This document shows, in pieces, positions 29,736-38,772 of a stretch of 40,641 bases of DNA. How positions within the stretch are numbered: position 1 is the first letter of the stretch; each line of letters opens with the position of its first letter. The DNA is from a virus: IMG/VR virus record IMGVR_UViG_3300032087_000106, positions 1 through 40,641 of that record, one strand, 5' to 3'. The position numbers and the translations under genes were made by a program. The notes under the pieces were generated by a model. That model did no database searches. It saw only the letters and a program-made list of their open reading frames with translations, and was not told the DNA's origin.

Positions 29736-32700
29736 ATGGCTGAAAATTCACAACAAGTCCTAAAAGATTTGGGATTTAAGACAGGGTATGAAGAGTTACC
29801 TTCTCTACAGACCGTCACCGAAGCTGAATTATTTCAAGCCAGAGAAGAAGCAGCACCTGAGACTAAAGGTTTTGCTTCTAGTTTGGGAACAGCCATTCAG
29901 GAAGAATGGATTATTCCTTCTATTTATGAGAACTTGGATAGGTTTAGGTCATACGATGGTGAACCTGTAGAACTAACGCCAGAGATTACTGAGAGTTTGT
30001 CTTCAGGTTTGCTGGATAAAACAGCTATCAAAGAAGTGTTGCAAGAAGCCGCTACTGTTGGAATGGAAAGCGCACTAGCAGTTAAGGAAACTCACCTTAC
30101 TACTGAAAAGAGAAGGGCTGAGTTAGCTGCTGAAGGTTATACAGGAACAACAGCAACGGTTCTTGCTACTATGTTTGACCCTGCTGAGTGGGCTACTATA
30201 GGTGTTTCGGCTGCTGCTATATCTGCTTTGAGTGGCCCTGCTGCTCCTGTAACTGGTGGTGCAGTATTGACTGCTGGTGCTGCCAGAAGAGCTAAGAAAG
30301 CTTACTCTGTAGGTAGAGCAGCACTAGCTGGTGCGGGTGTTACAGCAGCAGAACTTGCAGCATTTGAAAGTCTTCGTGCAAAGCTAAAGTACGATGTTGA
30401 TGCTAATGACGTACTTATAACTGCTGGTTTGGGTGCAGGGCTTGGTGGTGGTATTAACGCTGCTACTACTGCATTTGTCAAACGTGCTAATGTATCACGT
30501 CTAGCTAAGATTGTAGCTGAAGGTGGTGAACTTACCCCAGCCCAAAAAGCTTTTTATGATGCTAATAACGTAGAGGCTACAGCACAAAAACTAATTGATG
30601 ACACACTCAAAGATGAAACCTTTATTCAGTCTATTGATGCAACATCAACAGCAAGAGCTATTGGGGACATATCAGCAGAAGAAGCCGCTGCCATCCCTAA
30701 AATAGCTGGTGCTGAAAACAAAGTTATGGGCTGGTCAATCAATAAGCTTAGAGACTTAGTATCTGTAGGTTATAGAACAGGCTCTTCTAAGTTAAACCTA
30801 GCTAGACTAGGTGGTGCTAAACTAGGCATGAACAGCGTAGGTTTTGTAGATGGAACTACTAAAACTGTAGATTCCGCTTCTGAGATAGGAGAACGTATTC
30901 AAGGTCAGTTCCGTATCCCTGCTGCATATACTCTACATCCAAACCAAAGAGCGTGGACTAAGCGTACTGGTGGTACTATAGAAGAGTTTAATCAATTAGC
31001 TTCTAGGTATGCACGTGGTATTATCAGTGATGTAGACCCTGAAGTAAAAGCTGTAGCTGACCTAGTTAAAGAACAAGAACGAAAACTAGCTGAGATGGCT
31101 ATTAAGAATGATGTAGCTGGTTTTACATCTGAGATACTTGATAGACATACTAGCTATCTACCACGTATGTTTAATGATGATAGAGTTATAGCAACCTATC
31201 AAAAGTTTGGAGATAAGGCAGACGATGTTTTTGCTGACCTTGTTGAAAAAGCTATACGTAATGCACAACCTGACATTGTAGCAGATGTAACTAAAAGTCT
31301 GCAACGTAAAGGTAGAAAGAAAATAGCTCAAAAAGACATCGACAATTATATTCGTAGGATTGCACAAGGCTATGCTAAAACCATAACTGACCCCAAAGTT
31401 GGTATGGCAAAGGGGCCAGCAGGTTCTAACGAAATGAATATTCAAGATTTCTTAGATACTTTTAAAGATAAGTTTGATGAAGATGAATTACTTGATGTCA
31501 TGGAAATCTTAACAAGAACAGGTAAAGATATATCCAAGACACATAAACGTGCTAGACCAAGAATGATATTAGATGAAAAAGCATCTATCTTGGCTACACG
31601 TGCTGACGGTGAGGTAGAAGAAATACACTTCTATGACTTACTAGAAGAAGACATTGAACAGCTTCATAACTCTTATATCTTTCAAATGTCAGGGGCTATT
31701 GGTCTTGCTCGTAACGGTATTGACACAAACCAAGCTAAATCCTCTTGGGGTACGTTCAAGGAAAACATTTTACAAGAGGCAAAGAAAAAAGGAATAGACC
31801 CTACAAAAGAAATACAAGCTTTAGATTTTATGTATGATGGTATAACTGGTAGACTAGCTCAAAGAGAAGAAGTATCCAACGCATGGAGAGAAGGTTTTAT
31901 AGCTGCAAGAGCTTATAGCTTTTCTGTAAACATGGGTATGTCTGGTATGTCTGCCCTAATGGAACTTTCTAATGCTGTCTTTGAGTATAGTGTTTCAACT
32001 CTGCTAAGAACAATGCCAGCATACAGAGGTTTGTACGCTAAAGCTTCTAAGGGAAGACTTGATGATGACTTAATGAGAGAACTAGTCGAAGGTCTTGGTA
32101 TTGGTGGCGAGGTTATTTTAGGTAGATTTAATAAAACAACTCGCTACGAAGGTGGTAACGTAGAAGGTTACATTGGACCTGAACAGAGTGGATGGAGTAA
32201 AAGAGCTATTAAGGCTCAACAGTTTGTATCCTATTGGTCAGGACTAAACGGTGTAACACAAACACTACGGCGTATGTCTATGCTACACTTTTCTACGCAG
32301 TTTGCAAGAGCAGCTAAGAAAGGTGGAAAAGTATTTAGTGATGTAAAACTAAGACAGTTAGGATTGGATGATGATGATGTAAAAGCTATTAAGGAAGCTA
32401 TTAACGATTATTCTGATTTCAAAGGCTCTGTATTAAAAAAACTTAATTTGAAAGATTGGCCTGAACCTGTGAGAGAAAAGTTTCAAGCAGCAGGTTTTAA
32501 GGAAGCTAGACAGAGTGTTCAAGAAATGAACATTGCTTCTACAAATAGCAAGTTACGCTCTGAAGTCGGAAAAACTTTCTTTCAGTTTCTTAGTTTTCCA
32601 CTTGCTTCACTTGAGCAACAAGCAGTGAGACTAGGTGTTCGTGCTAGACAAGGTGACTTAGCTGTAGCCAAAGTTATTGTTGCTTCAGCACTTATGGGTA

Positions 32701-33059
32701 GTCTTATGTACATGACACGTGTACAGCTTAATGCTGCTGGACGTGGTGATGCAGATGAGTATATACAAGAACGTATGTCACCTGCAAATTTTGCTGAAGG
32801 TGCTTTAAGTCAGATTGGTGCAGCTTCTTTGTTTGGTTACATCTATCAACTGACTACTGGTGCTATGGATGGTAATACATATGCCATGACACCACCTGCT
32901 GTTTCTATTGCTCAATCAATGTTTCAAGTAACAAAAGCTTATAATGATGGTGAGATTACAGAAGCAGAATATCGTAGAATGTTACGACTGCTTCCTGCAC
33001 AATCTTTGTATGGAGCGAGACAGTTAATTAACTATACAGCAAACGAGCTAGGTAACTAA
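29736..33059 (+). CDS. Internal virion protein, T7 gp16-like, without transglycosylase domain
   Basis: 1107 aa against 1318 in T7. The large helical ejection protein reaches the inner membrane. Ala/Gly-rich hydrophobic segments at about residues 135-180 and 225-245 could contact membrane. F-F-Q-F-L-S-F-P-L-A-S-L-E-Q-Q-A near residue 950 fits the gp16 C-terminal region. The N-terminus does not show the SLT motif set (catalytic E-S, then G-x-M-Q) present in T7 gp16, consistent with a length about 210 aa shorter. The stop is followed one base later by a putative phage promoter. Confidence 0.87.
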   Translation: MAENSQQVLKDLGFKTGYEELPSLQTVTEAELFQAREEAAPETKGFASSLGTAIQEEWIIPSIYENLDRFRSYDGEPVELTPEITESLSSGLLDKTAIKEVLQEAATVGMESALAVKETHLTTEKRRAELAAEGYTGTTATVLATMFDPAEWATIGVSAAAISALSGPAAPVTGGAVLTAGAARRAKKAYSVGRAALAGAGVTAAELAAFESLRAKLKYDVDANDVLITAGLGAGLGGGINAATTAFVKRANVSRLAKIVAEGGELTPAQKAFYDANNVEATAQKLIDDTLKDETFIQSIDATSTARAIGDISAEEAAAIPKIAGAENKVMGWSINKLRDLVSVGYRTGSSKLNLARLGGAKLGMNSVGFVDGTTKTVDSASEIGERIQGQFRIPAAYTLHPNQRAWTKRTGGTIEEFNQLASRYARGIISDVDPEVKAVADLVKEQERKLAEMAIKNDVAGFTSEILDRHTSYLPRMFNDDRVIATYQKFGDKADDVFADLVEKAIRNAQPDIVADVTKSLQRKGRKKIAQKDIDNYIRRIAQGYAKTITDPKVGMAKGPAGSNEMNIQDFLDTFKDKFDEDELLDVMEILTRTGKDISKTHKRARPRMILDEKASILATRADGEVEEIHFYDLLEEDIEQLHNSYIFQMSGAIGLARNGIDTNQAKSSWGTFKENILQEAKKKGIDPTKEIQALDFMYDGITGRLAQREEVSNAWREGFIAARAYSFSVNMGMSGMSALMELSNAVFEYSVSTLLRTMPAYRGLYAKASKGRLDDDLMRELVEGLGIGGEVILGRFNKTTRYEGGNVEGYIGPEQSGWSKRAIKAQQFVSYWSGLNGVTQTLRRMSMLHFSTQFARAAKKGGKVFSDVKLRQLGLDDDDVKAIKEAINDYSDFKGSVLKKLNLKDWPEPVREKFQAAGFKEARQSVQEMNIASTNSKLRSEVGKTFFQFLSFPLASLEQQAVRLGVRARQGDLAVAKVIVASALMGSLMYMTRVQLNAAGRGDADEYIQERMSPANFAEGALSQIGAASLFGYIYQLTTGAMDGNTYAMTPPAVSIAQSMFQVTKAYNDGEITEAEYRRMLRLLPAQSLYGARQLINYTANELGN

Positions 33060-33060
33060 C

Positions 33061-33078
33061 CTAAAGTTACATCATTAG
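33061..33078 (+). promoter_or_regulatory. Putative phage promoter, copy 4 (before tail fibre)
   Basis: CTAAAGTTACATCATTAG, one mismatch in the 13-base core and sharing CATTAG with copy 3. It lies 18 nt before the fibre start codon. T7 phi-17 is at the same place. Confidence 0.62.
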
Positions 33079-33096
33079 ATAAACAAAGGAAAAGAG

Positions 33097-34227
33097 ATGG
33101 CTCTTTCATATCAAAACTACACAGGGGATAATACGACTACTACGTTTTCCATCCCCTTCACATTTCAAAATACAAGTGAGATTAGCGTCACTGTAGATGG
33201 TGTGGCTGAAACAGGCCTGACCTTTCCTTCTACTTCTACTGTGCAGCTAACCTCTGCTCCATCAACAGGTGCAGTTGTACAAGTAAGACGTACAACAGAC
33301 CTAACAGCACGTGCAGTTGACTTTGCCTCAGGCTCAGTCCTAACAGAAGAAGACTTGGATAATAGTAGTATTCAGGTCTTCCACGCTGCACAGGAAGCTA
33401 ACGACAGAGTTGGCGATACCATTGGTCTAGATACTACCAATCGCTGGGATGCTGGTGGTAACATCATTAAGAATGTTGGAGACCCCATAAACAATACGGA
33501 CGCTGTAAACAAGCAGTTCTTATCTACCAACTTGCCTGACATCAACACTGTGGCAGGTATTGAAACAGAAGTAACAACTGTTGCAGGTATAGCTAGTACG
33601 CTTACAGCTAACTTAACTGACATTCAAAACGCTGAAGAACACGCACAGGAAGCTAAAGACTACGCCATCAAAGTAGATGGTGAAGTACAAGAAAATGGTG
33701 TAAACACTGGTAACTACTCATCTAAGGCTTGGGCTATCGGAGACAACGGTGGAGTAAGTAACACGGCTGGTGCTGGTCCTGCAAAGGATTGGGCTGTTGA
33801 GACCACTGGTCAAGTTGATGGTACAGAATATTCATCCAAAGAATATGCTATTGGTACACAAGCTGGTAATACTGCTGGCTCCGCTAAACAGTGGGCTATT
33901 GGTGGTGGAACAGGTTTTGACCGTGATACTGCTGTCGCTGGTGGCGAGTATTCCGCTAAGTATTGGGCAAATCAAGCTAAAAACGAAACTCAATCTCAAC
34001 GTGATGTGTATTACGGAGCATTTACTAGTGATGCTAATGCTGAAGCGTATCAATTAGGTGCTGCACCTACAGGAAATGCTGGTACAGTAGATGTTGGGGA
34101 CTTGTACTTCAATAATACTAGTAACACATTACGTGTACGTACCTTTTCTGGGTGGCAAGACGCTGCCGCAGATACATCTAATTTCGCCACTAACGGCTTC
34201 GCAATCGCAATGGCAATCGCCCTATAG
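33097..34227 (+). CDS. Tail fibre adaptor, N-terminal T7 gp17-like
   Basis: 376 aa against 553 in T7. The first 110 residues (S-Y-Q-N-Y-T-G-D-N-T-T-T-T-F, L-T-E-E-D-L-D, A-A-Q-E-A-N-D-R-V) are the T7-fibre N-terminal anchor that binds the tail. After it come helical and A-K-x-W-A-type repeats (K-D-W-A-V-E, K-Q-W-A-I-G, K-Y-W-A-N-Q) forming a shaft. The end (F-A-T-N-G-F-A-I-A-M-A-I-A-L) is short and has no receptor-binding head, so another fibre protein probably attaches. Possible partners follow directly. AAAGGAAAAGAG precedes the ATG. Confidence 0.92.
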   Translation: MALSYQNYTGDNTTTTFSIPFTFQNTSEISVTVDGVAETGLTFPSTSTVQLTSAPSTGAVVQVRRTTDLTARAVDFASGSVLTEEDLDNSSIQVFHAAQEANDRVGDTIGLDTTNRWDAGGNIIKNVGDPINNTDAVNKQFLSTNLPDINTVAGIETEVTTVAGIASTLTANLTDIQNAEEHAQEAKDYAIKVDGEVQENGVNTGNYSSKAWAIGDNGGVSNTAGAGPAKDWAVETTGQVDGTEYSSKEYAIGTQAGNTAGSAKQWAIGGGTGFDRDTAVAGGEYSAKYWANQAKNETQSQRDVYYGAFTSDANAEAYQLGAAPTGNAGTVDVGDLYFNNTSNTLRVRTFSGWQDAAADTSNFATNGFAIAMAIAL

Positions 34228-34241
34228 TTTAGAGGATTATT

Positions 34242-34577
34242 ATGGCACAAAATTTTAGACGATATATGCTACAGGGCGTAGGCACAGCAGCGGCTGATAT
34301 ACCTGATGGCACAGACTTTGACAGTTATGATACCATCGTAGGTATCCATATGACGAATACTACAACAAATGCAATCACAGTAGATTGTTACATTTCTAAC
34401 GGTGGTACTAACCACTACCTTATCAAAGGTGCGCCCATAAGTGCAGGGGGTGCTTTACAGCTTCTTGATGGTGGCGCAAAGGTAGTAGTAGCAAGTGGTG
34501 ACAGACTGTGGGTACAGTCGGACACAGCAAGCTCACTAGACGTGTGGGTATCTGCCGTTGATGCTATTAGTACATAA
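34242..34577 (+). CDS. Small all-beta virion-associated protein
   Basis: 111 aa, Thr/Ser/Gly-rich with beta alternation (I-V-G-I-H-M-T-N-T-T-T-N-A-I-T-V-D-C-Y-I). The C-terminal S-G-D-R-L-W-V-Q-S-D-T-A-S-S-L-D-V-W-V-S is typical of small virion proteins near fibre genes. Probably a tail or fibre component; unproven. GAGGA lies upstream of the ATG. Confidence 0.72.
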   Translation: MAQNFRRYMLQGVGTAAADIPDGTDFDSYDTIVGIHMTNTTTNAITVDCYISNGGTNHYLIKGAPISAGGALQLLDGGAKVVVASGDRLWVQSDTASSLDVWVSAVDAIST

Positions 34578-34588
34578 GGGGGTTTACT

Positions 34589-35425
34589 ATGGGTTACGTA
34601 GGTAATCAACAAACTGAAGGGTTTTCTAAGATACCCCCAAAGCAGGATTTGACAGGGGCTACAGGCTCAACCCTAACCCTGTCTCATGCTGTATCTAGTC
34701 CAGAAAGCATTGACCTTTTTATCAACAACGTGCGTCAGGAACCTACTGAATCGTACACTATTGATACAAACGGTACTACAGTTAATCTGGTAGGATACAC
34801 TGTAGCAGCCACAGATGATATTTACGTTGTGTATAACTCACTGGCACAACAGACCAGCACACATCCAAGCAACCAAGCACTGCAAGCAACAAGCGGTACG
34901 TTTAGTTCTACTTTAGCTGTGACAGGAGCCACAACAGCAACTGGCGGTATTTATTTAGGCGGCACAGCATCAACAAATCTTTTAGATAACTATGTAAGTA
35001 ATGGAACTTGGTCGCCTTATTTTAGCGACATTAACGGCAATGCCTTATTCAATGAATCGCCTACAGTTCATACAGCAACTTATCAAAGAATTGGTGATTA
35101 TGTAACTGTGCATACATATGTTGAAAATCCAGCAAGTGTTACAACCACAGCTTCATATAATGCAACAGGTGGGACATATATTGGTGGTCTGCCTTTTGCT
35201 GTTCCCAGCGGTAATTATTATGCTGGTATTGTTTCTTATCAAACTGGTTTAGGTACTTATGACACTTCCGATAATGACGGTTATCCTATTAGTTGTATCA
35301 CTGAAGCAGGATATTCAGTTTTGAGATTGCATTTTGCGGCTGGCAATACAATGGCTGGCTTGGTTCAATCATATGTTGGCAACGACACAGCATTTATACT
35401 TGCTGTTACCTACAAGGTTACATGA
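34589..35425 (+). CDS. Fibre-type protein with beta-rich C-terminus
   Basis: 278 aa. The N-terminal module (S-I-D-L-F-I-N-N-V-R-Q-E-P-T-E-S-Y-T-I) resembles the phage fibre pattern l-x-V-x-x-N-G-V-x-Q-x-P-x-x-Y-x-V and recurs in the gene at 36207. A Thr/Ser linker then leads to a beta-rich domain from about residue 125 (W-S-P-Y-F-S-D-I-N-G-N, Y-Q-R-I-G-D-Y-V-T-V-H-T-Y-V). That domain looks like a receptor-binding tip. AAGGGGG precedes the start. Confidence 0.75.
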   Translation: MGYVGNQQTEGFSKIPPKQDLTGATGSTLTLSHAVSSPESIDLFINNVRQEPTESYTIDTNGTTVNLVGYTVAATDDIYVVYNSLAQQTSTHPSNQALQATSGTFSSTLAVTGATTATGGIYLGGTASTNLLDNYVSNGTWSPYFSDINGNALFNESPTVHTATYQRIGDYVTVHTYVENPASVTTTASYNATGGTYIGGLPFAVPSGNYYAGIVSYQTGLGTYDTSDNDGYPISCITEAGYSVLRLHFAAGNTMAGLVQSYVGNDTAFILAVTYKVT

Positions 35426-35434
35426 TAGGGGATT

Positions 35435-35920
35435 ATGATGGCACTTTCTAAAATAACAAATGATGGTGTAGCAACATCAGGACTGCCAGCAGGTAGTGTT
35501 GTGCAGGTTGTGCAGGGTACAGTAAATGAAGCACCAGTACTTACCACATTGACTACAGCCCAAGCTAGTGGTGTTACAGCATCAATTACACCAAGCAGTT
35601 CTAGCAATAAAGTTTTGGTAATTGCATATATTGGTGGGGCATATCATAGCGTTGCTGCTCAAAATGCCGCTTACGATATTTACAGAGGTGGCGTTTCAAG
35701 TGGAACAAAAATTATTTCATCAGTGAGTGTTTTTGGGACTGCGCGTATAATCGGTAATAATGATACTGGCTCCCTCACAATTACTTTTTTAGACAGTCCT
35801 GCGACAACCAGTTCTGTTAGTTATGAAATGTCTTTAAGAACAGTTACAGGCACTGGAACCACATATTTGTCTGTTACTTCAGAACCATCTTATATAACTT
35901 TAATGGAGATAGCACAATGA
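35435..35920 (+). CDS. Short fibre-type protein, SGSVxQV module
   Basis: 161 aa; start at ATG 35435 or the adjacent ATG. L-P-A-G-S-V-V-Q-V-V-Q-G-T near the N-terminus is shared in form with the gene at 38248 (L-P-S-G-S-V-L-Q-V-K). The beta-rich body has S-I-T-P-S-S-S-S-N-K-V-L-V-I-A-Y-I and ends in a strand. Both copies look like one family of short receptor-binding or tip proteins. Overlaps the next gene by 4 nt. Confidence 0.72.
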   Translation: MMALSKITNDGVATSGLPAGSVVQVVQGTVNEAPVLTTLTTAQASGVTASITPSSSSNKVLVIAYIGGAYHSVAAQNAAYDIYRGGVSSGTKIISSVSVFGTARIIGNNDTGSLTITFLDSPATTSSVSYEMSLRTVTGTGTTYLSVTSEPSYITLMEIAQ

Positions 35921-36207
35921 AGCACGAAGCTATCTTAAAACTAAATCCTTCAGTTGTCACAGTTAGAGGCGACACAGCCTATGACGCTGACGGTAATCTG
36001 GTTGAGTACGACAATGATGCGGCTGAAGCTGAAGGTAACTTGATTGCATTGCGTAATGAACGTAATCGTTTGATTGCGGAAACAGACTGGTGGGCATCTA
36101 GTGATTTAACAATGACATCTGCACAGACAGCCTACCGTCAAGCCTTGCGTGACATCACCGACACATATAGCAGCCTAGATGATGTAGTCTGGCCGGAGAA
36201 ACCATAA
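35917..36207 (+). CDS. Tail fibre assembly chaperone-like protein
   Basis: 96 aa. R-N-E-R-N-R-L-I-A-E-T-D-W-W-A-S-S-D followed by Y-R-Q-A-L-R-D-I-T-D-T and the end V-V-W-P-E-K-P match the small fibre-assembly/DUF-type pattern (R-x-x-L-L-x-x-T-D-W...W-x-x-Y-R-Q-A-L-R-D-I...W-P-x-x-P). Such proteins either chaperone fibre folding or form a domain of the fibre. Its place inside the fibre cassette fits. Confidence 0.82.
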   Translation: MKHEAILKLNPSVVTVRGDTAYDADGNLVEYDNDAAEAEGNLIALRNERNRLIAETDWWASSDLTMTSAQTAYRQALRDITDTYSSLDDVVWPEKP

Positions 36208-36671
36208 TGCCATACATAGGAAAAAGACCTGTAGGCGGTGGGTTTAATAAACTATCATTCCCTGCTGCCTCTGCTACGGACACCTACGCTCTTACGCTAG
36301 GTGGTTCAGCATACTTTCCAGAGACTGCAAACCATCTAATAGTATCTCTAAATGGTATTATTCAAGCTCCTCAAGACAGTTTCACAGTCAGTGGAAGCAA
36401 TCTTGTATTTGCTGAAGCTTTGACTACTAACGACACAATAGATTTCATTGTGGCTCTTGGGGATGTATTTGATGTAGGTTCTGTAAGCGATGGAACAATC
36501 ACAGCTAGTAAAGTATCTAGCAACTTAATTCGTAACGGTATTCGTATCAACACAGGCACATTATCAACAAACACAACGATTGCTGCGTCAGAACGGGGCA
36601 TGATTGCTGGTGCGTTGACTATTGATAGCGGTGTAACCCTAACCGTGAATGGGGAGCTAACCATTGTCTAA
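36207..36671 (+). CDS. Short fibre-type protein
   Basis: 154 aa. H-L-I-V-S-L-N-G-I-I-Q-A-P-Q-D-S-F-T-V-S-G and T-N-D-T-I-D-F-I-V-A-L-G form the same N-terminal fibre module as in 34589. G-T-I-T-A-S-K-V-S-S-N-L then leads to a short beta-helix-like end (T-I-D-S-G-V-T-L-T-V-N-G-E-L-T-I-V). One-base overlap with the gene before. It may be a trimeric spike base. Confidence 0.75.
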   Translation: MPYIGKRPVGGGFNKLSFPAASATDTYALTLGGSAYFPETANHLIVSLNGIIQAPQDSFTVSGSNLVFAEALTTNDTIDFIVALGDVFDVGSVSDGTITASKVSSNLIRNGIRINTGTLSTNTTIAASERGMIAGALTIDSGVTLTVNGELTIV

Positions 36672-37173
36672 ATTATATGTAAACAACATTTACTCTAAAA
36701 CTGGTGCATCAGAAGCCATTACTATTGACAGTGATGGTCGTGTGGGGTTTGCCAATCCAATCCTTGTCCAAGCGCACATGACAACCGATATGACAGCGGC
36801 TGGCATATTTATATGGAATAATAAAATTATCGACACTGCTAATGCCTATAGCACAACTACTGGTCAATTTACTTGTCCAAAAGCAGGGTATTATGAGGTG
36901 TCGTTCAATTATCTTGCCAGAAACGTAAGCGCTGGACACCGAACAAATGTAAGAAAAAATGGTACTAAGCAAGGCGTTGATTCAAGCAACTCGTTAGCGT
37001 CTTTGGTTTGGTCAGTGTACCCTTCTGGTAATGAAATAAATATAGCGGCGTCAACTATTGTTGAGTGTGCTGTAAATGATTTGTTGGATGTCCACCTTAC
37101 ATATTTAGGTGCTGGTGATATTTATGGAAACAATAACTCACACAACAATATGACTATAAAGTTTTTGGGGTAA
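36664..37173 (+). CDS. Fibre-type protein with C1q-like C-terminal domain (1)
   Basis: 169 aa with a TTG start at 36664, supported by GGGGAG upstream and by alignment with the two later paralogues (L-Y-V-N-N-I-Y-S-K-T-G...I-T-I-D-S-D-G-R-V). From about residue 35 a C1q/TNF-like beta sandwich is suggested. F-T-C-P-K-A-G-Y-Y-E-V-S-F-N-Y is the characteristic first pair of strands, N-G-T follows, and the end is M-T-I-K-F-L-G. Likely receptor binding. Confidence 0.75.
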   Translation: MSKLYVNNIYSKTGASEAITIDSDGRVGFANPILVQAHMTTDMTAAGIFIWNNKIIDTANAYSTTTGQFTCPKAGYYEVSFNYLARNVSAGHRTNVRKNGTKQGVDSSNSLASLVWSVYPSGNEINIAASTIVECAVNDLLDVHLTYLGAGDIYGNNNSHNNMTIKFLG

Positions 37174-37177
37174 GGTA

Positions 37178-37726
37178 ATGGCGAGTATTTTGAACGTAGA
37201 CCAAATCGGTCACAGCACATCAGCTACTACTGCACTGACTATTGATAGCAGTGGTCGTGTCGACATGAACGCATCGTATGTGTTTGACCAGTGGTATCTT
37301 AACGCCAACTGGGAAACAGACGGAGATAGTGACATTACAAGTTGGTCACAGACTGCGTTTACTGGTCTTGGCAAGGTTTCTGGGATGTCTCATTCGTCTG
37401 GAATATTTACGTTTCCCCAGACTGGTTTGTATAAAGTTACTGGCACTTTTCTGCAAAGGGATGATGCTTCAGATAACTTTGCCCCAACAATTAACGTGAC
37501 CACAGACAATTCAACTTACACTGAAGTATGCGAGTTAATTTCAGGTAGTTCAGGTGATGTGAATGGTGGGTCAGTATCTTCCAGCGTTTTTGTAAATGTT
37601 ACCGATACAGCAAATGTCAAAGTAAAGTTTAGGGCAAAATCTATGGATACAAACTCTTACATTTGGGGTGCTTCGGATAGAGTTAGAACCAACGTCATGT
37701 TTGAACGTGTGGCACCAGCGCAGTAG
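37178..37726 (+). CDS. Fibre-type protein with C1q-like C-terminal domain (2)
   Basis: 182 aa. Opening I-L-N-V-D-Q-I-G-H-S-T-S...L-T-I-D-S-S-G-R-V matches the paralogues before and after. F-T-F-P-Q-T-G-L-Y-K-V-T-G-T-F marks the C1q-like fold. It is likely a homotrimeric receptor-binding unit. The low overall identity outside the shared blocks suggests fast divergence. Confidence 0.75.
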   Translation: MASILNVDQIGHSTSATTALTIDSSGRVDMNASYVFDQWYLNANWETDGDSDITSWSQTAFTGLGKVSGMSHSSGIFTFPQTGLYKVTGTFLQRDDASDNFAPTINVTTDNSTYTEVCELISGSSGDVNGGSVSSSVFVNVTDTANVKVKFRAKSMDTNSYIWGASDRVRTNVMFERVAPAQ

Positions 37727-37739
37727 GGGGTAATTAGAA

Positions 37740-38237
37740 ATGAGCAGTATACTTAAAGTTTCTAGCATCCAAGACCCCACAAACAGCAACACAGCGATGT
37801 CTGTTGATACAAGTGGGCGTGTGACTACACCAGCTAGACCAGCGTTCTTTGCATATCTTACTAGTACGCAGTCTCTTAATTCTGCTTCAGACATAGACAT
37901 AACCCAATATCTAACATCTACTGATTTTAATATTGGCGGTCATTATTCTTCGACTAATGGTTTTGAGGCACCAATAGACGGCATTTATTATTTTCAATTT
38001 GGTTTCTATACCTATTCAGTAAGCTATTCAGAATTAATAGTTTACAAAAATGGAGCTAAATTCCAACGCTTATCAAATGCAAATGTTACAAACGCCGTAA
38101 ATCCTTTTTCGGCACAATCTAGCAGTTTAATACAGTTGTCTTCAGGTGATGAAATTAAGGTTTATCATAGTCCTGTTACAGCGAGCCTTTATAGTGGTGA
38201 CAGAAACACTTTCTTCAGCGGTTATTTAGTGGGGTAG
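37740..38237 (+). CDS. Fibre-type protein with C1q-like C-terminal domain (3)
   Basis: 165 aa. Opening I-L-K-V-S-S-I-Q-D-P-T...M-S-V-D-T-S-G-R-V is the shared module. F-E-A-P-I-D-G-I-Y-Y-F-Q-F-G-F-Y, V-Y-K-N-G, L-S-S-G-D-E-I-K-V-Y and the end F-F-S-G-Y-L-V-G are the clearest C1q-like set of the three. GGGGG-type ribosome site upstream. Confidence 0.78.
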   Translation: MSSILKVSSIQDPTNSNTAMSVDTSGRVTTPARPAFFAYLTSTQSLNSASDIDITQYLTSTDFNIGGHYSSTNGFEAPIDGIYYFQFGFYTYSVSYSELIVYKNGAKFQRLSNANVTNAVNPFSAQSSSLIQLSSGDEIKVYHSPVTASLYSGDRNTFFSGYLVG

Positions 38238-38247
38238 GGGGACTGAC

Positions 38248-38772
38248 ATGGGATTAATACGATTACAGTCAAGCAATCTTCCGAGTGGGTCTGTGTTACA
38301 GGTTAAACATACGCAATTCACCAGTCAAAACACTGTGCCTTTCACAGCAAATACGGATGCGACACTGACAGACTTAACGGTCAACATCACACCTATTTCG
38401 ACATCAAGCATTATTAAGGTTGAGGCATTTGTTCAGGGTGAGTGGGGAAATGTTGATAGCCAAACTGATTCTTGTTGGTTTTTCCTTAGAGACAGCACAA
38501 AATTAGGTTCTGCAACAGCAGGTAATAGAAATGTAGGTATTCACATGGGCACATCTATTACTTACTATAGCCCAAATGCTGGTACAACTCCTGAAGGCGT
38601 GAAGTATGTTTACTTTGATTCACCATCAACAACATCACAAATTACTTATAAGGTTGCTTGTAGGCAAGGTTACGCTACTGACTTTTATCTGAATCGTGTA
38701 GTAGTTGATACAGACAATACTAATGTGGAACGTGGCATTTCTAGCATCACAGTGACGGAGATTGCTGGCTGA
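38248..38772 (+). CDS. Short fibre-type protein, SGSVxQV module
   Basis: 174 aa. L-P-S-G-S-V-L-Q-V-K-H-T-Q-F and T-D-L-T-V-N-I-T-P-I-S-T-S-S-I-I-K-V-E-A-F-V recur in the gene at 35435. The beta-rich body ends I-S-S-I-T-V-T-E-I-A-G, a motif frequent at the end of marine phage fibre-tip proteins. It overlaps the next start (TGATG). Confidence 0.75.
   Translation: MGLIRLQSSNLPSGSVLQVKHTQFTSQNTVPFTANTDATLTDLTVNITPISTSSIIKVEAFVQGEWGNVDSQTDSCWFFLRDSTKLGSATAGNRNVGIHMGTSITYYSPNAGTTPEGVKYVYFDSPSTTSQITYKVACRQGYATDFYLNRVVVDTDNTNVERGISSITVTEIAG

Noticed and set aside
33770-34057. 95-aa open frame inside the tail fibre adaptor
   Set aside because: Frame-shifted shadow of the repeat-rich fibre shaft, with Leu/Val bias and no start site.
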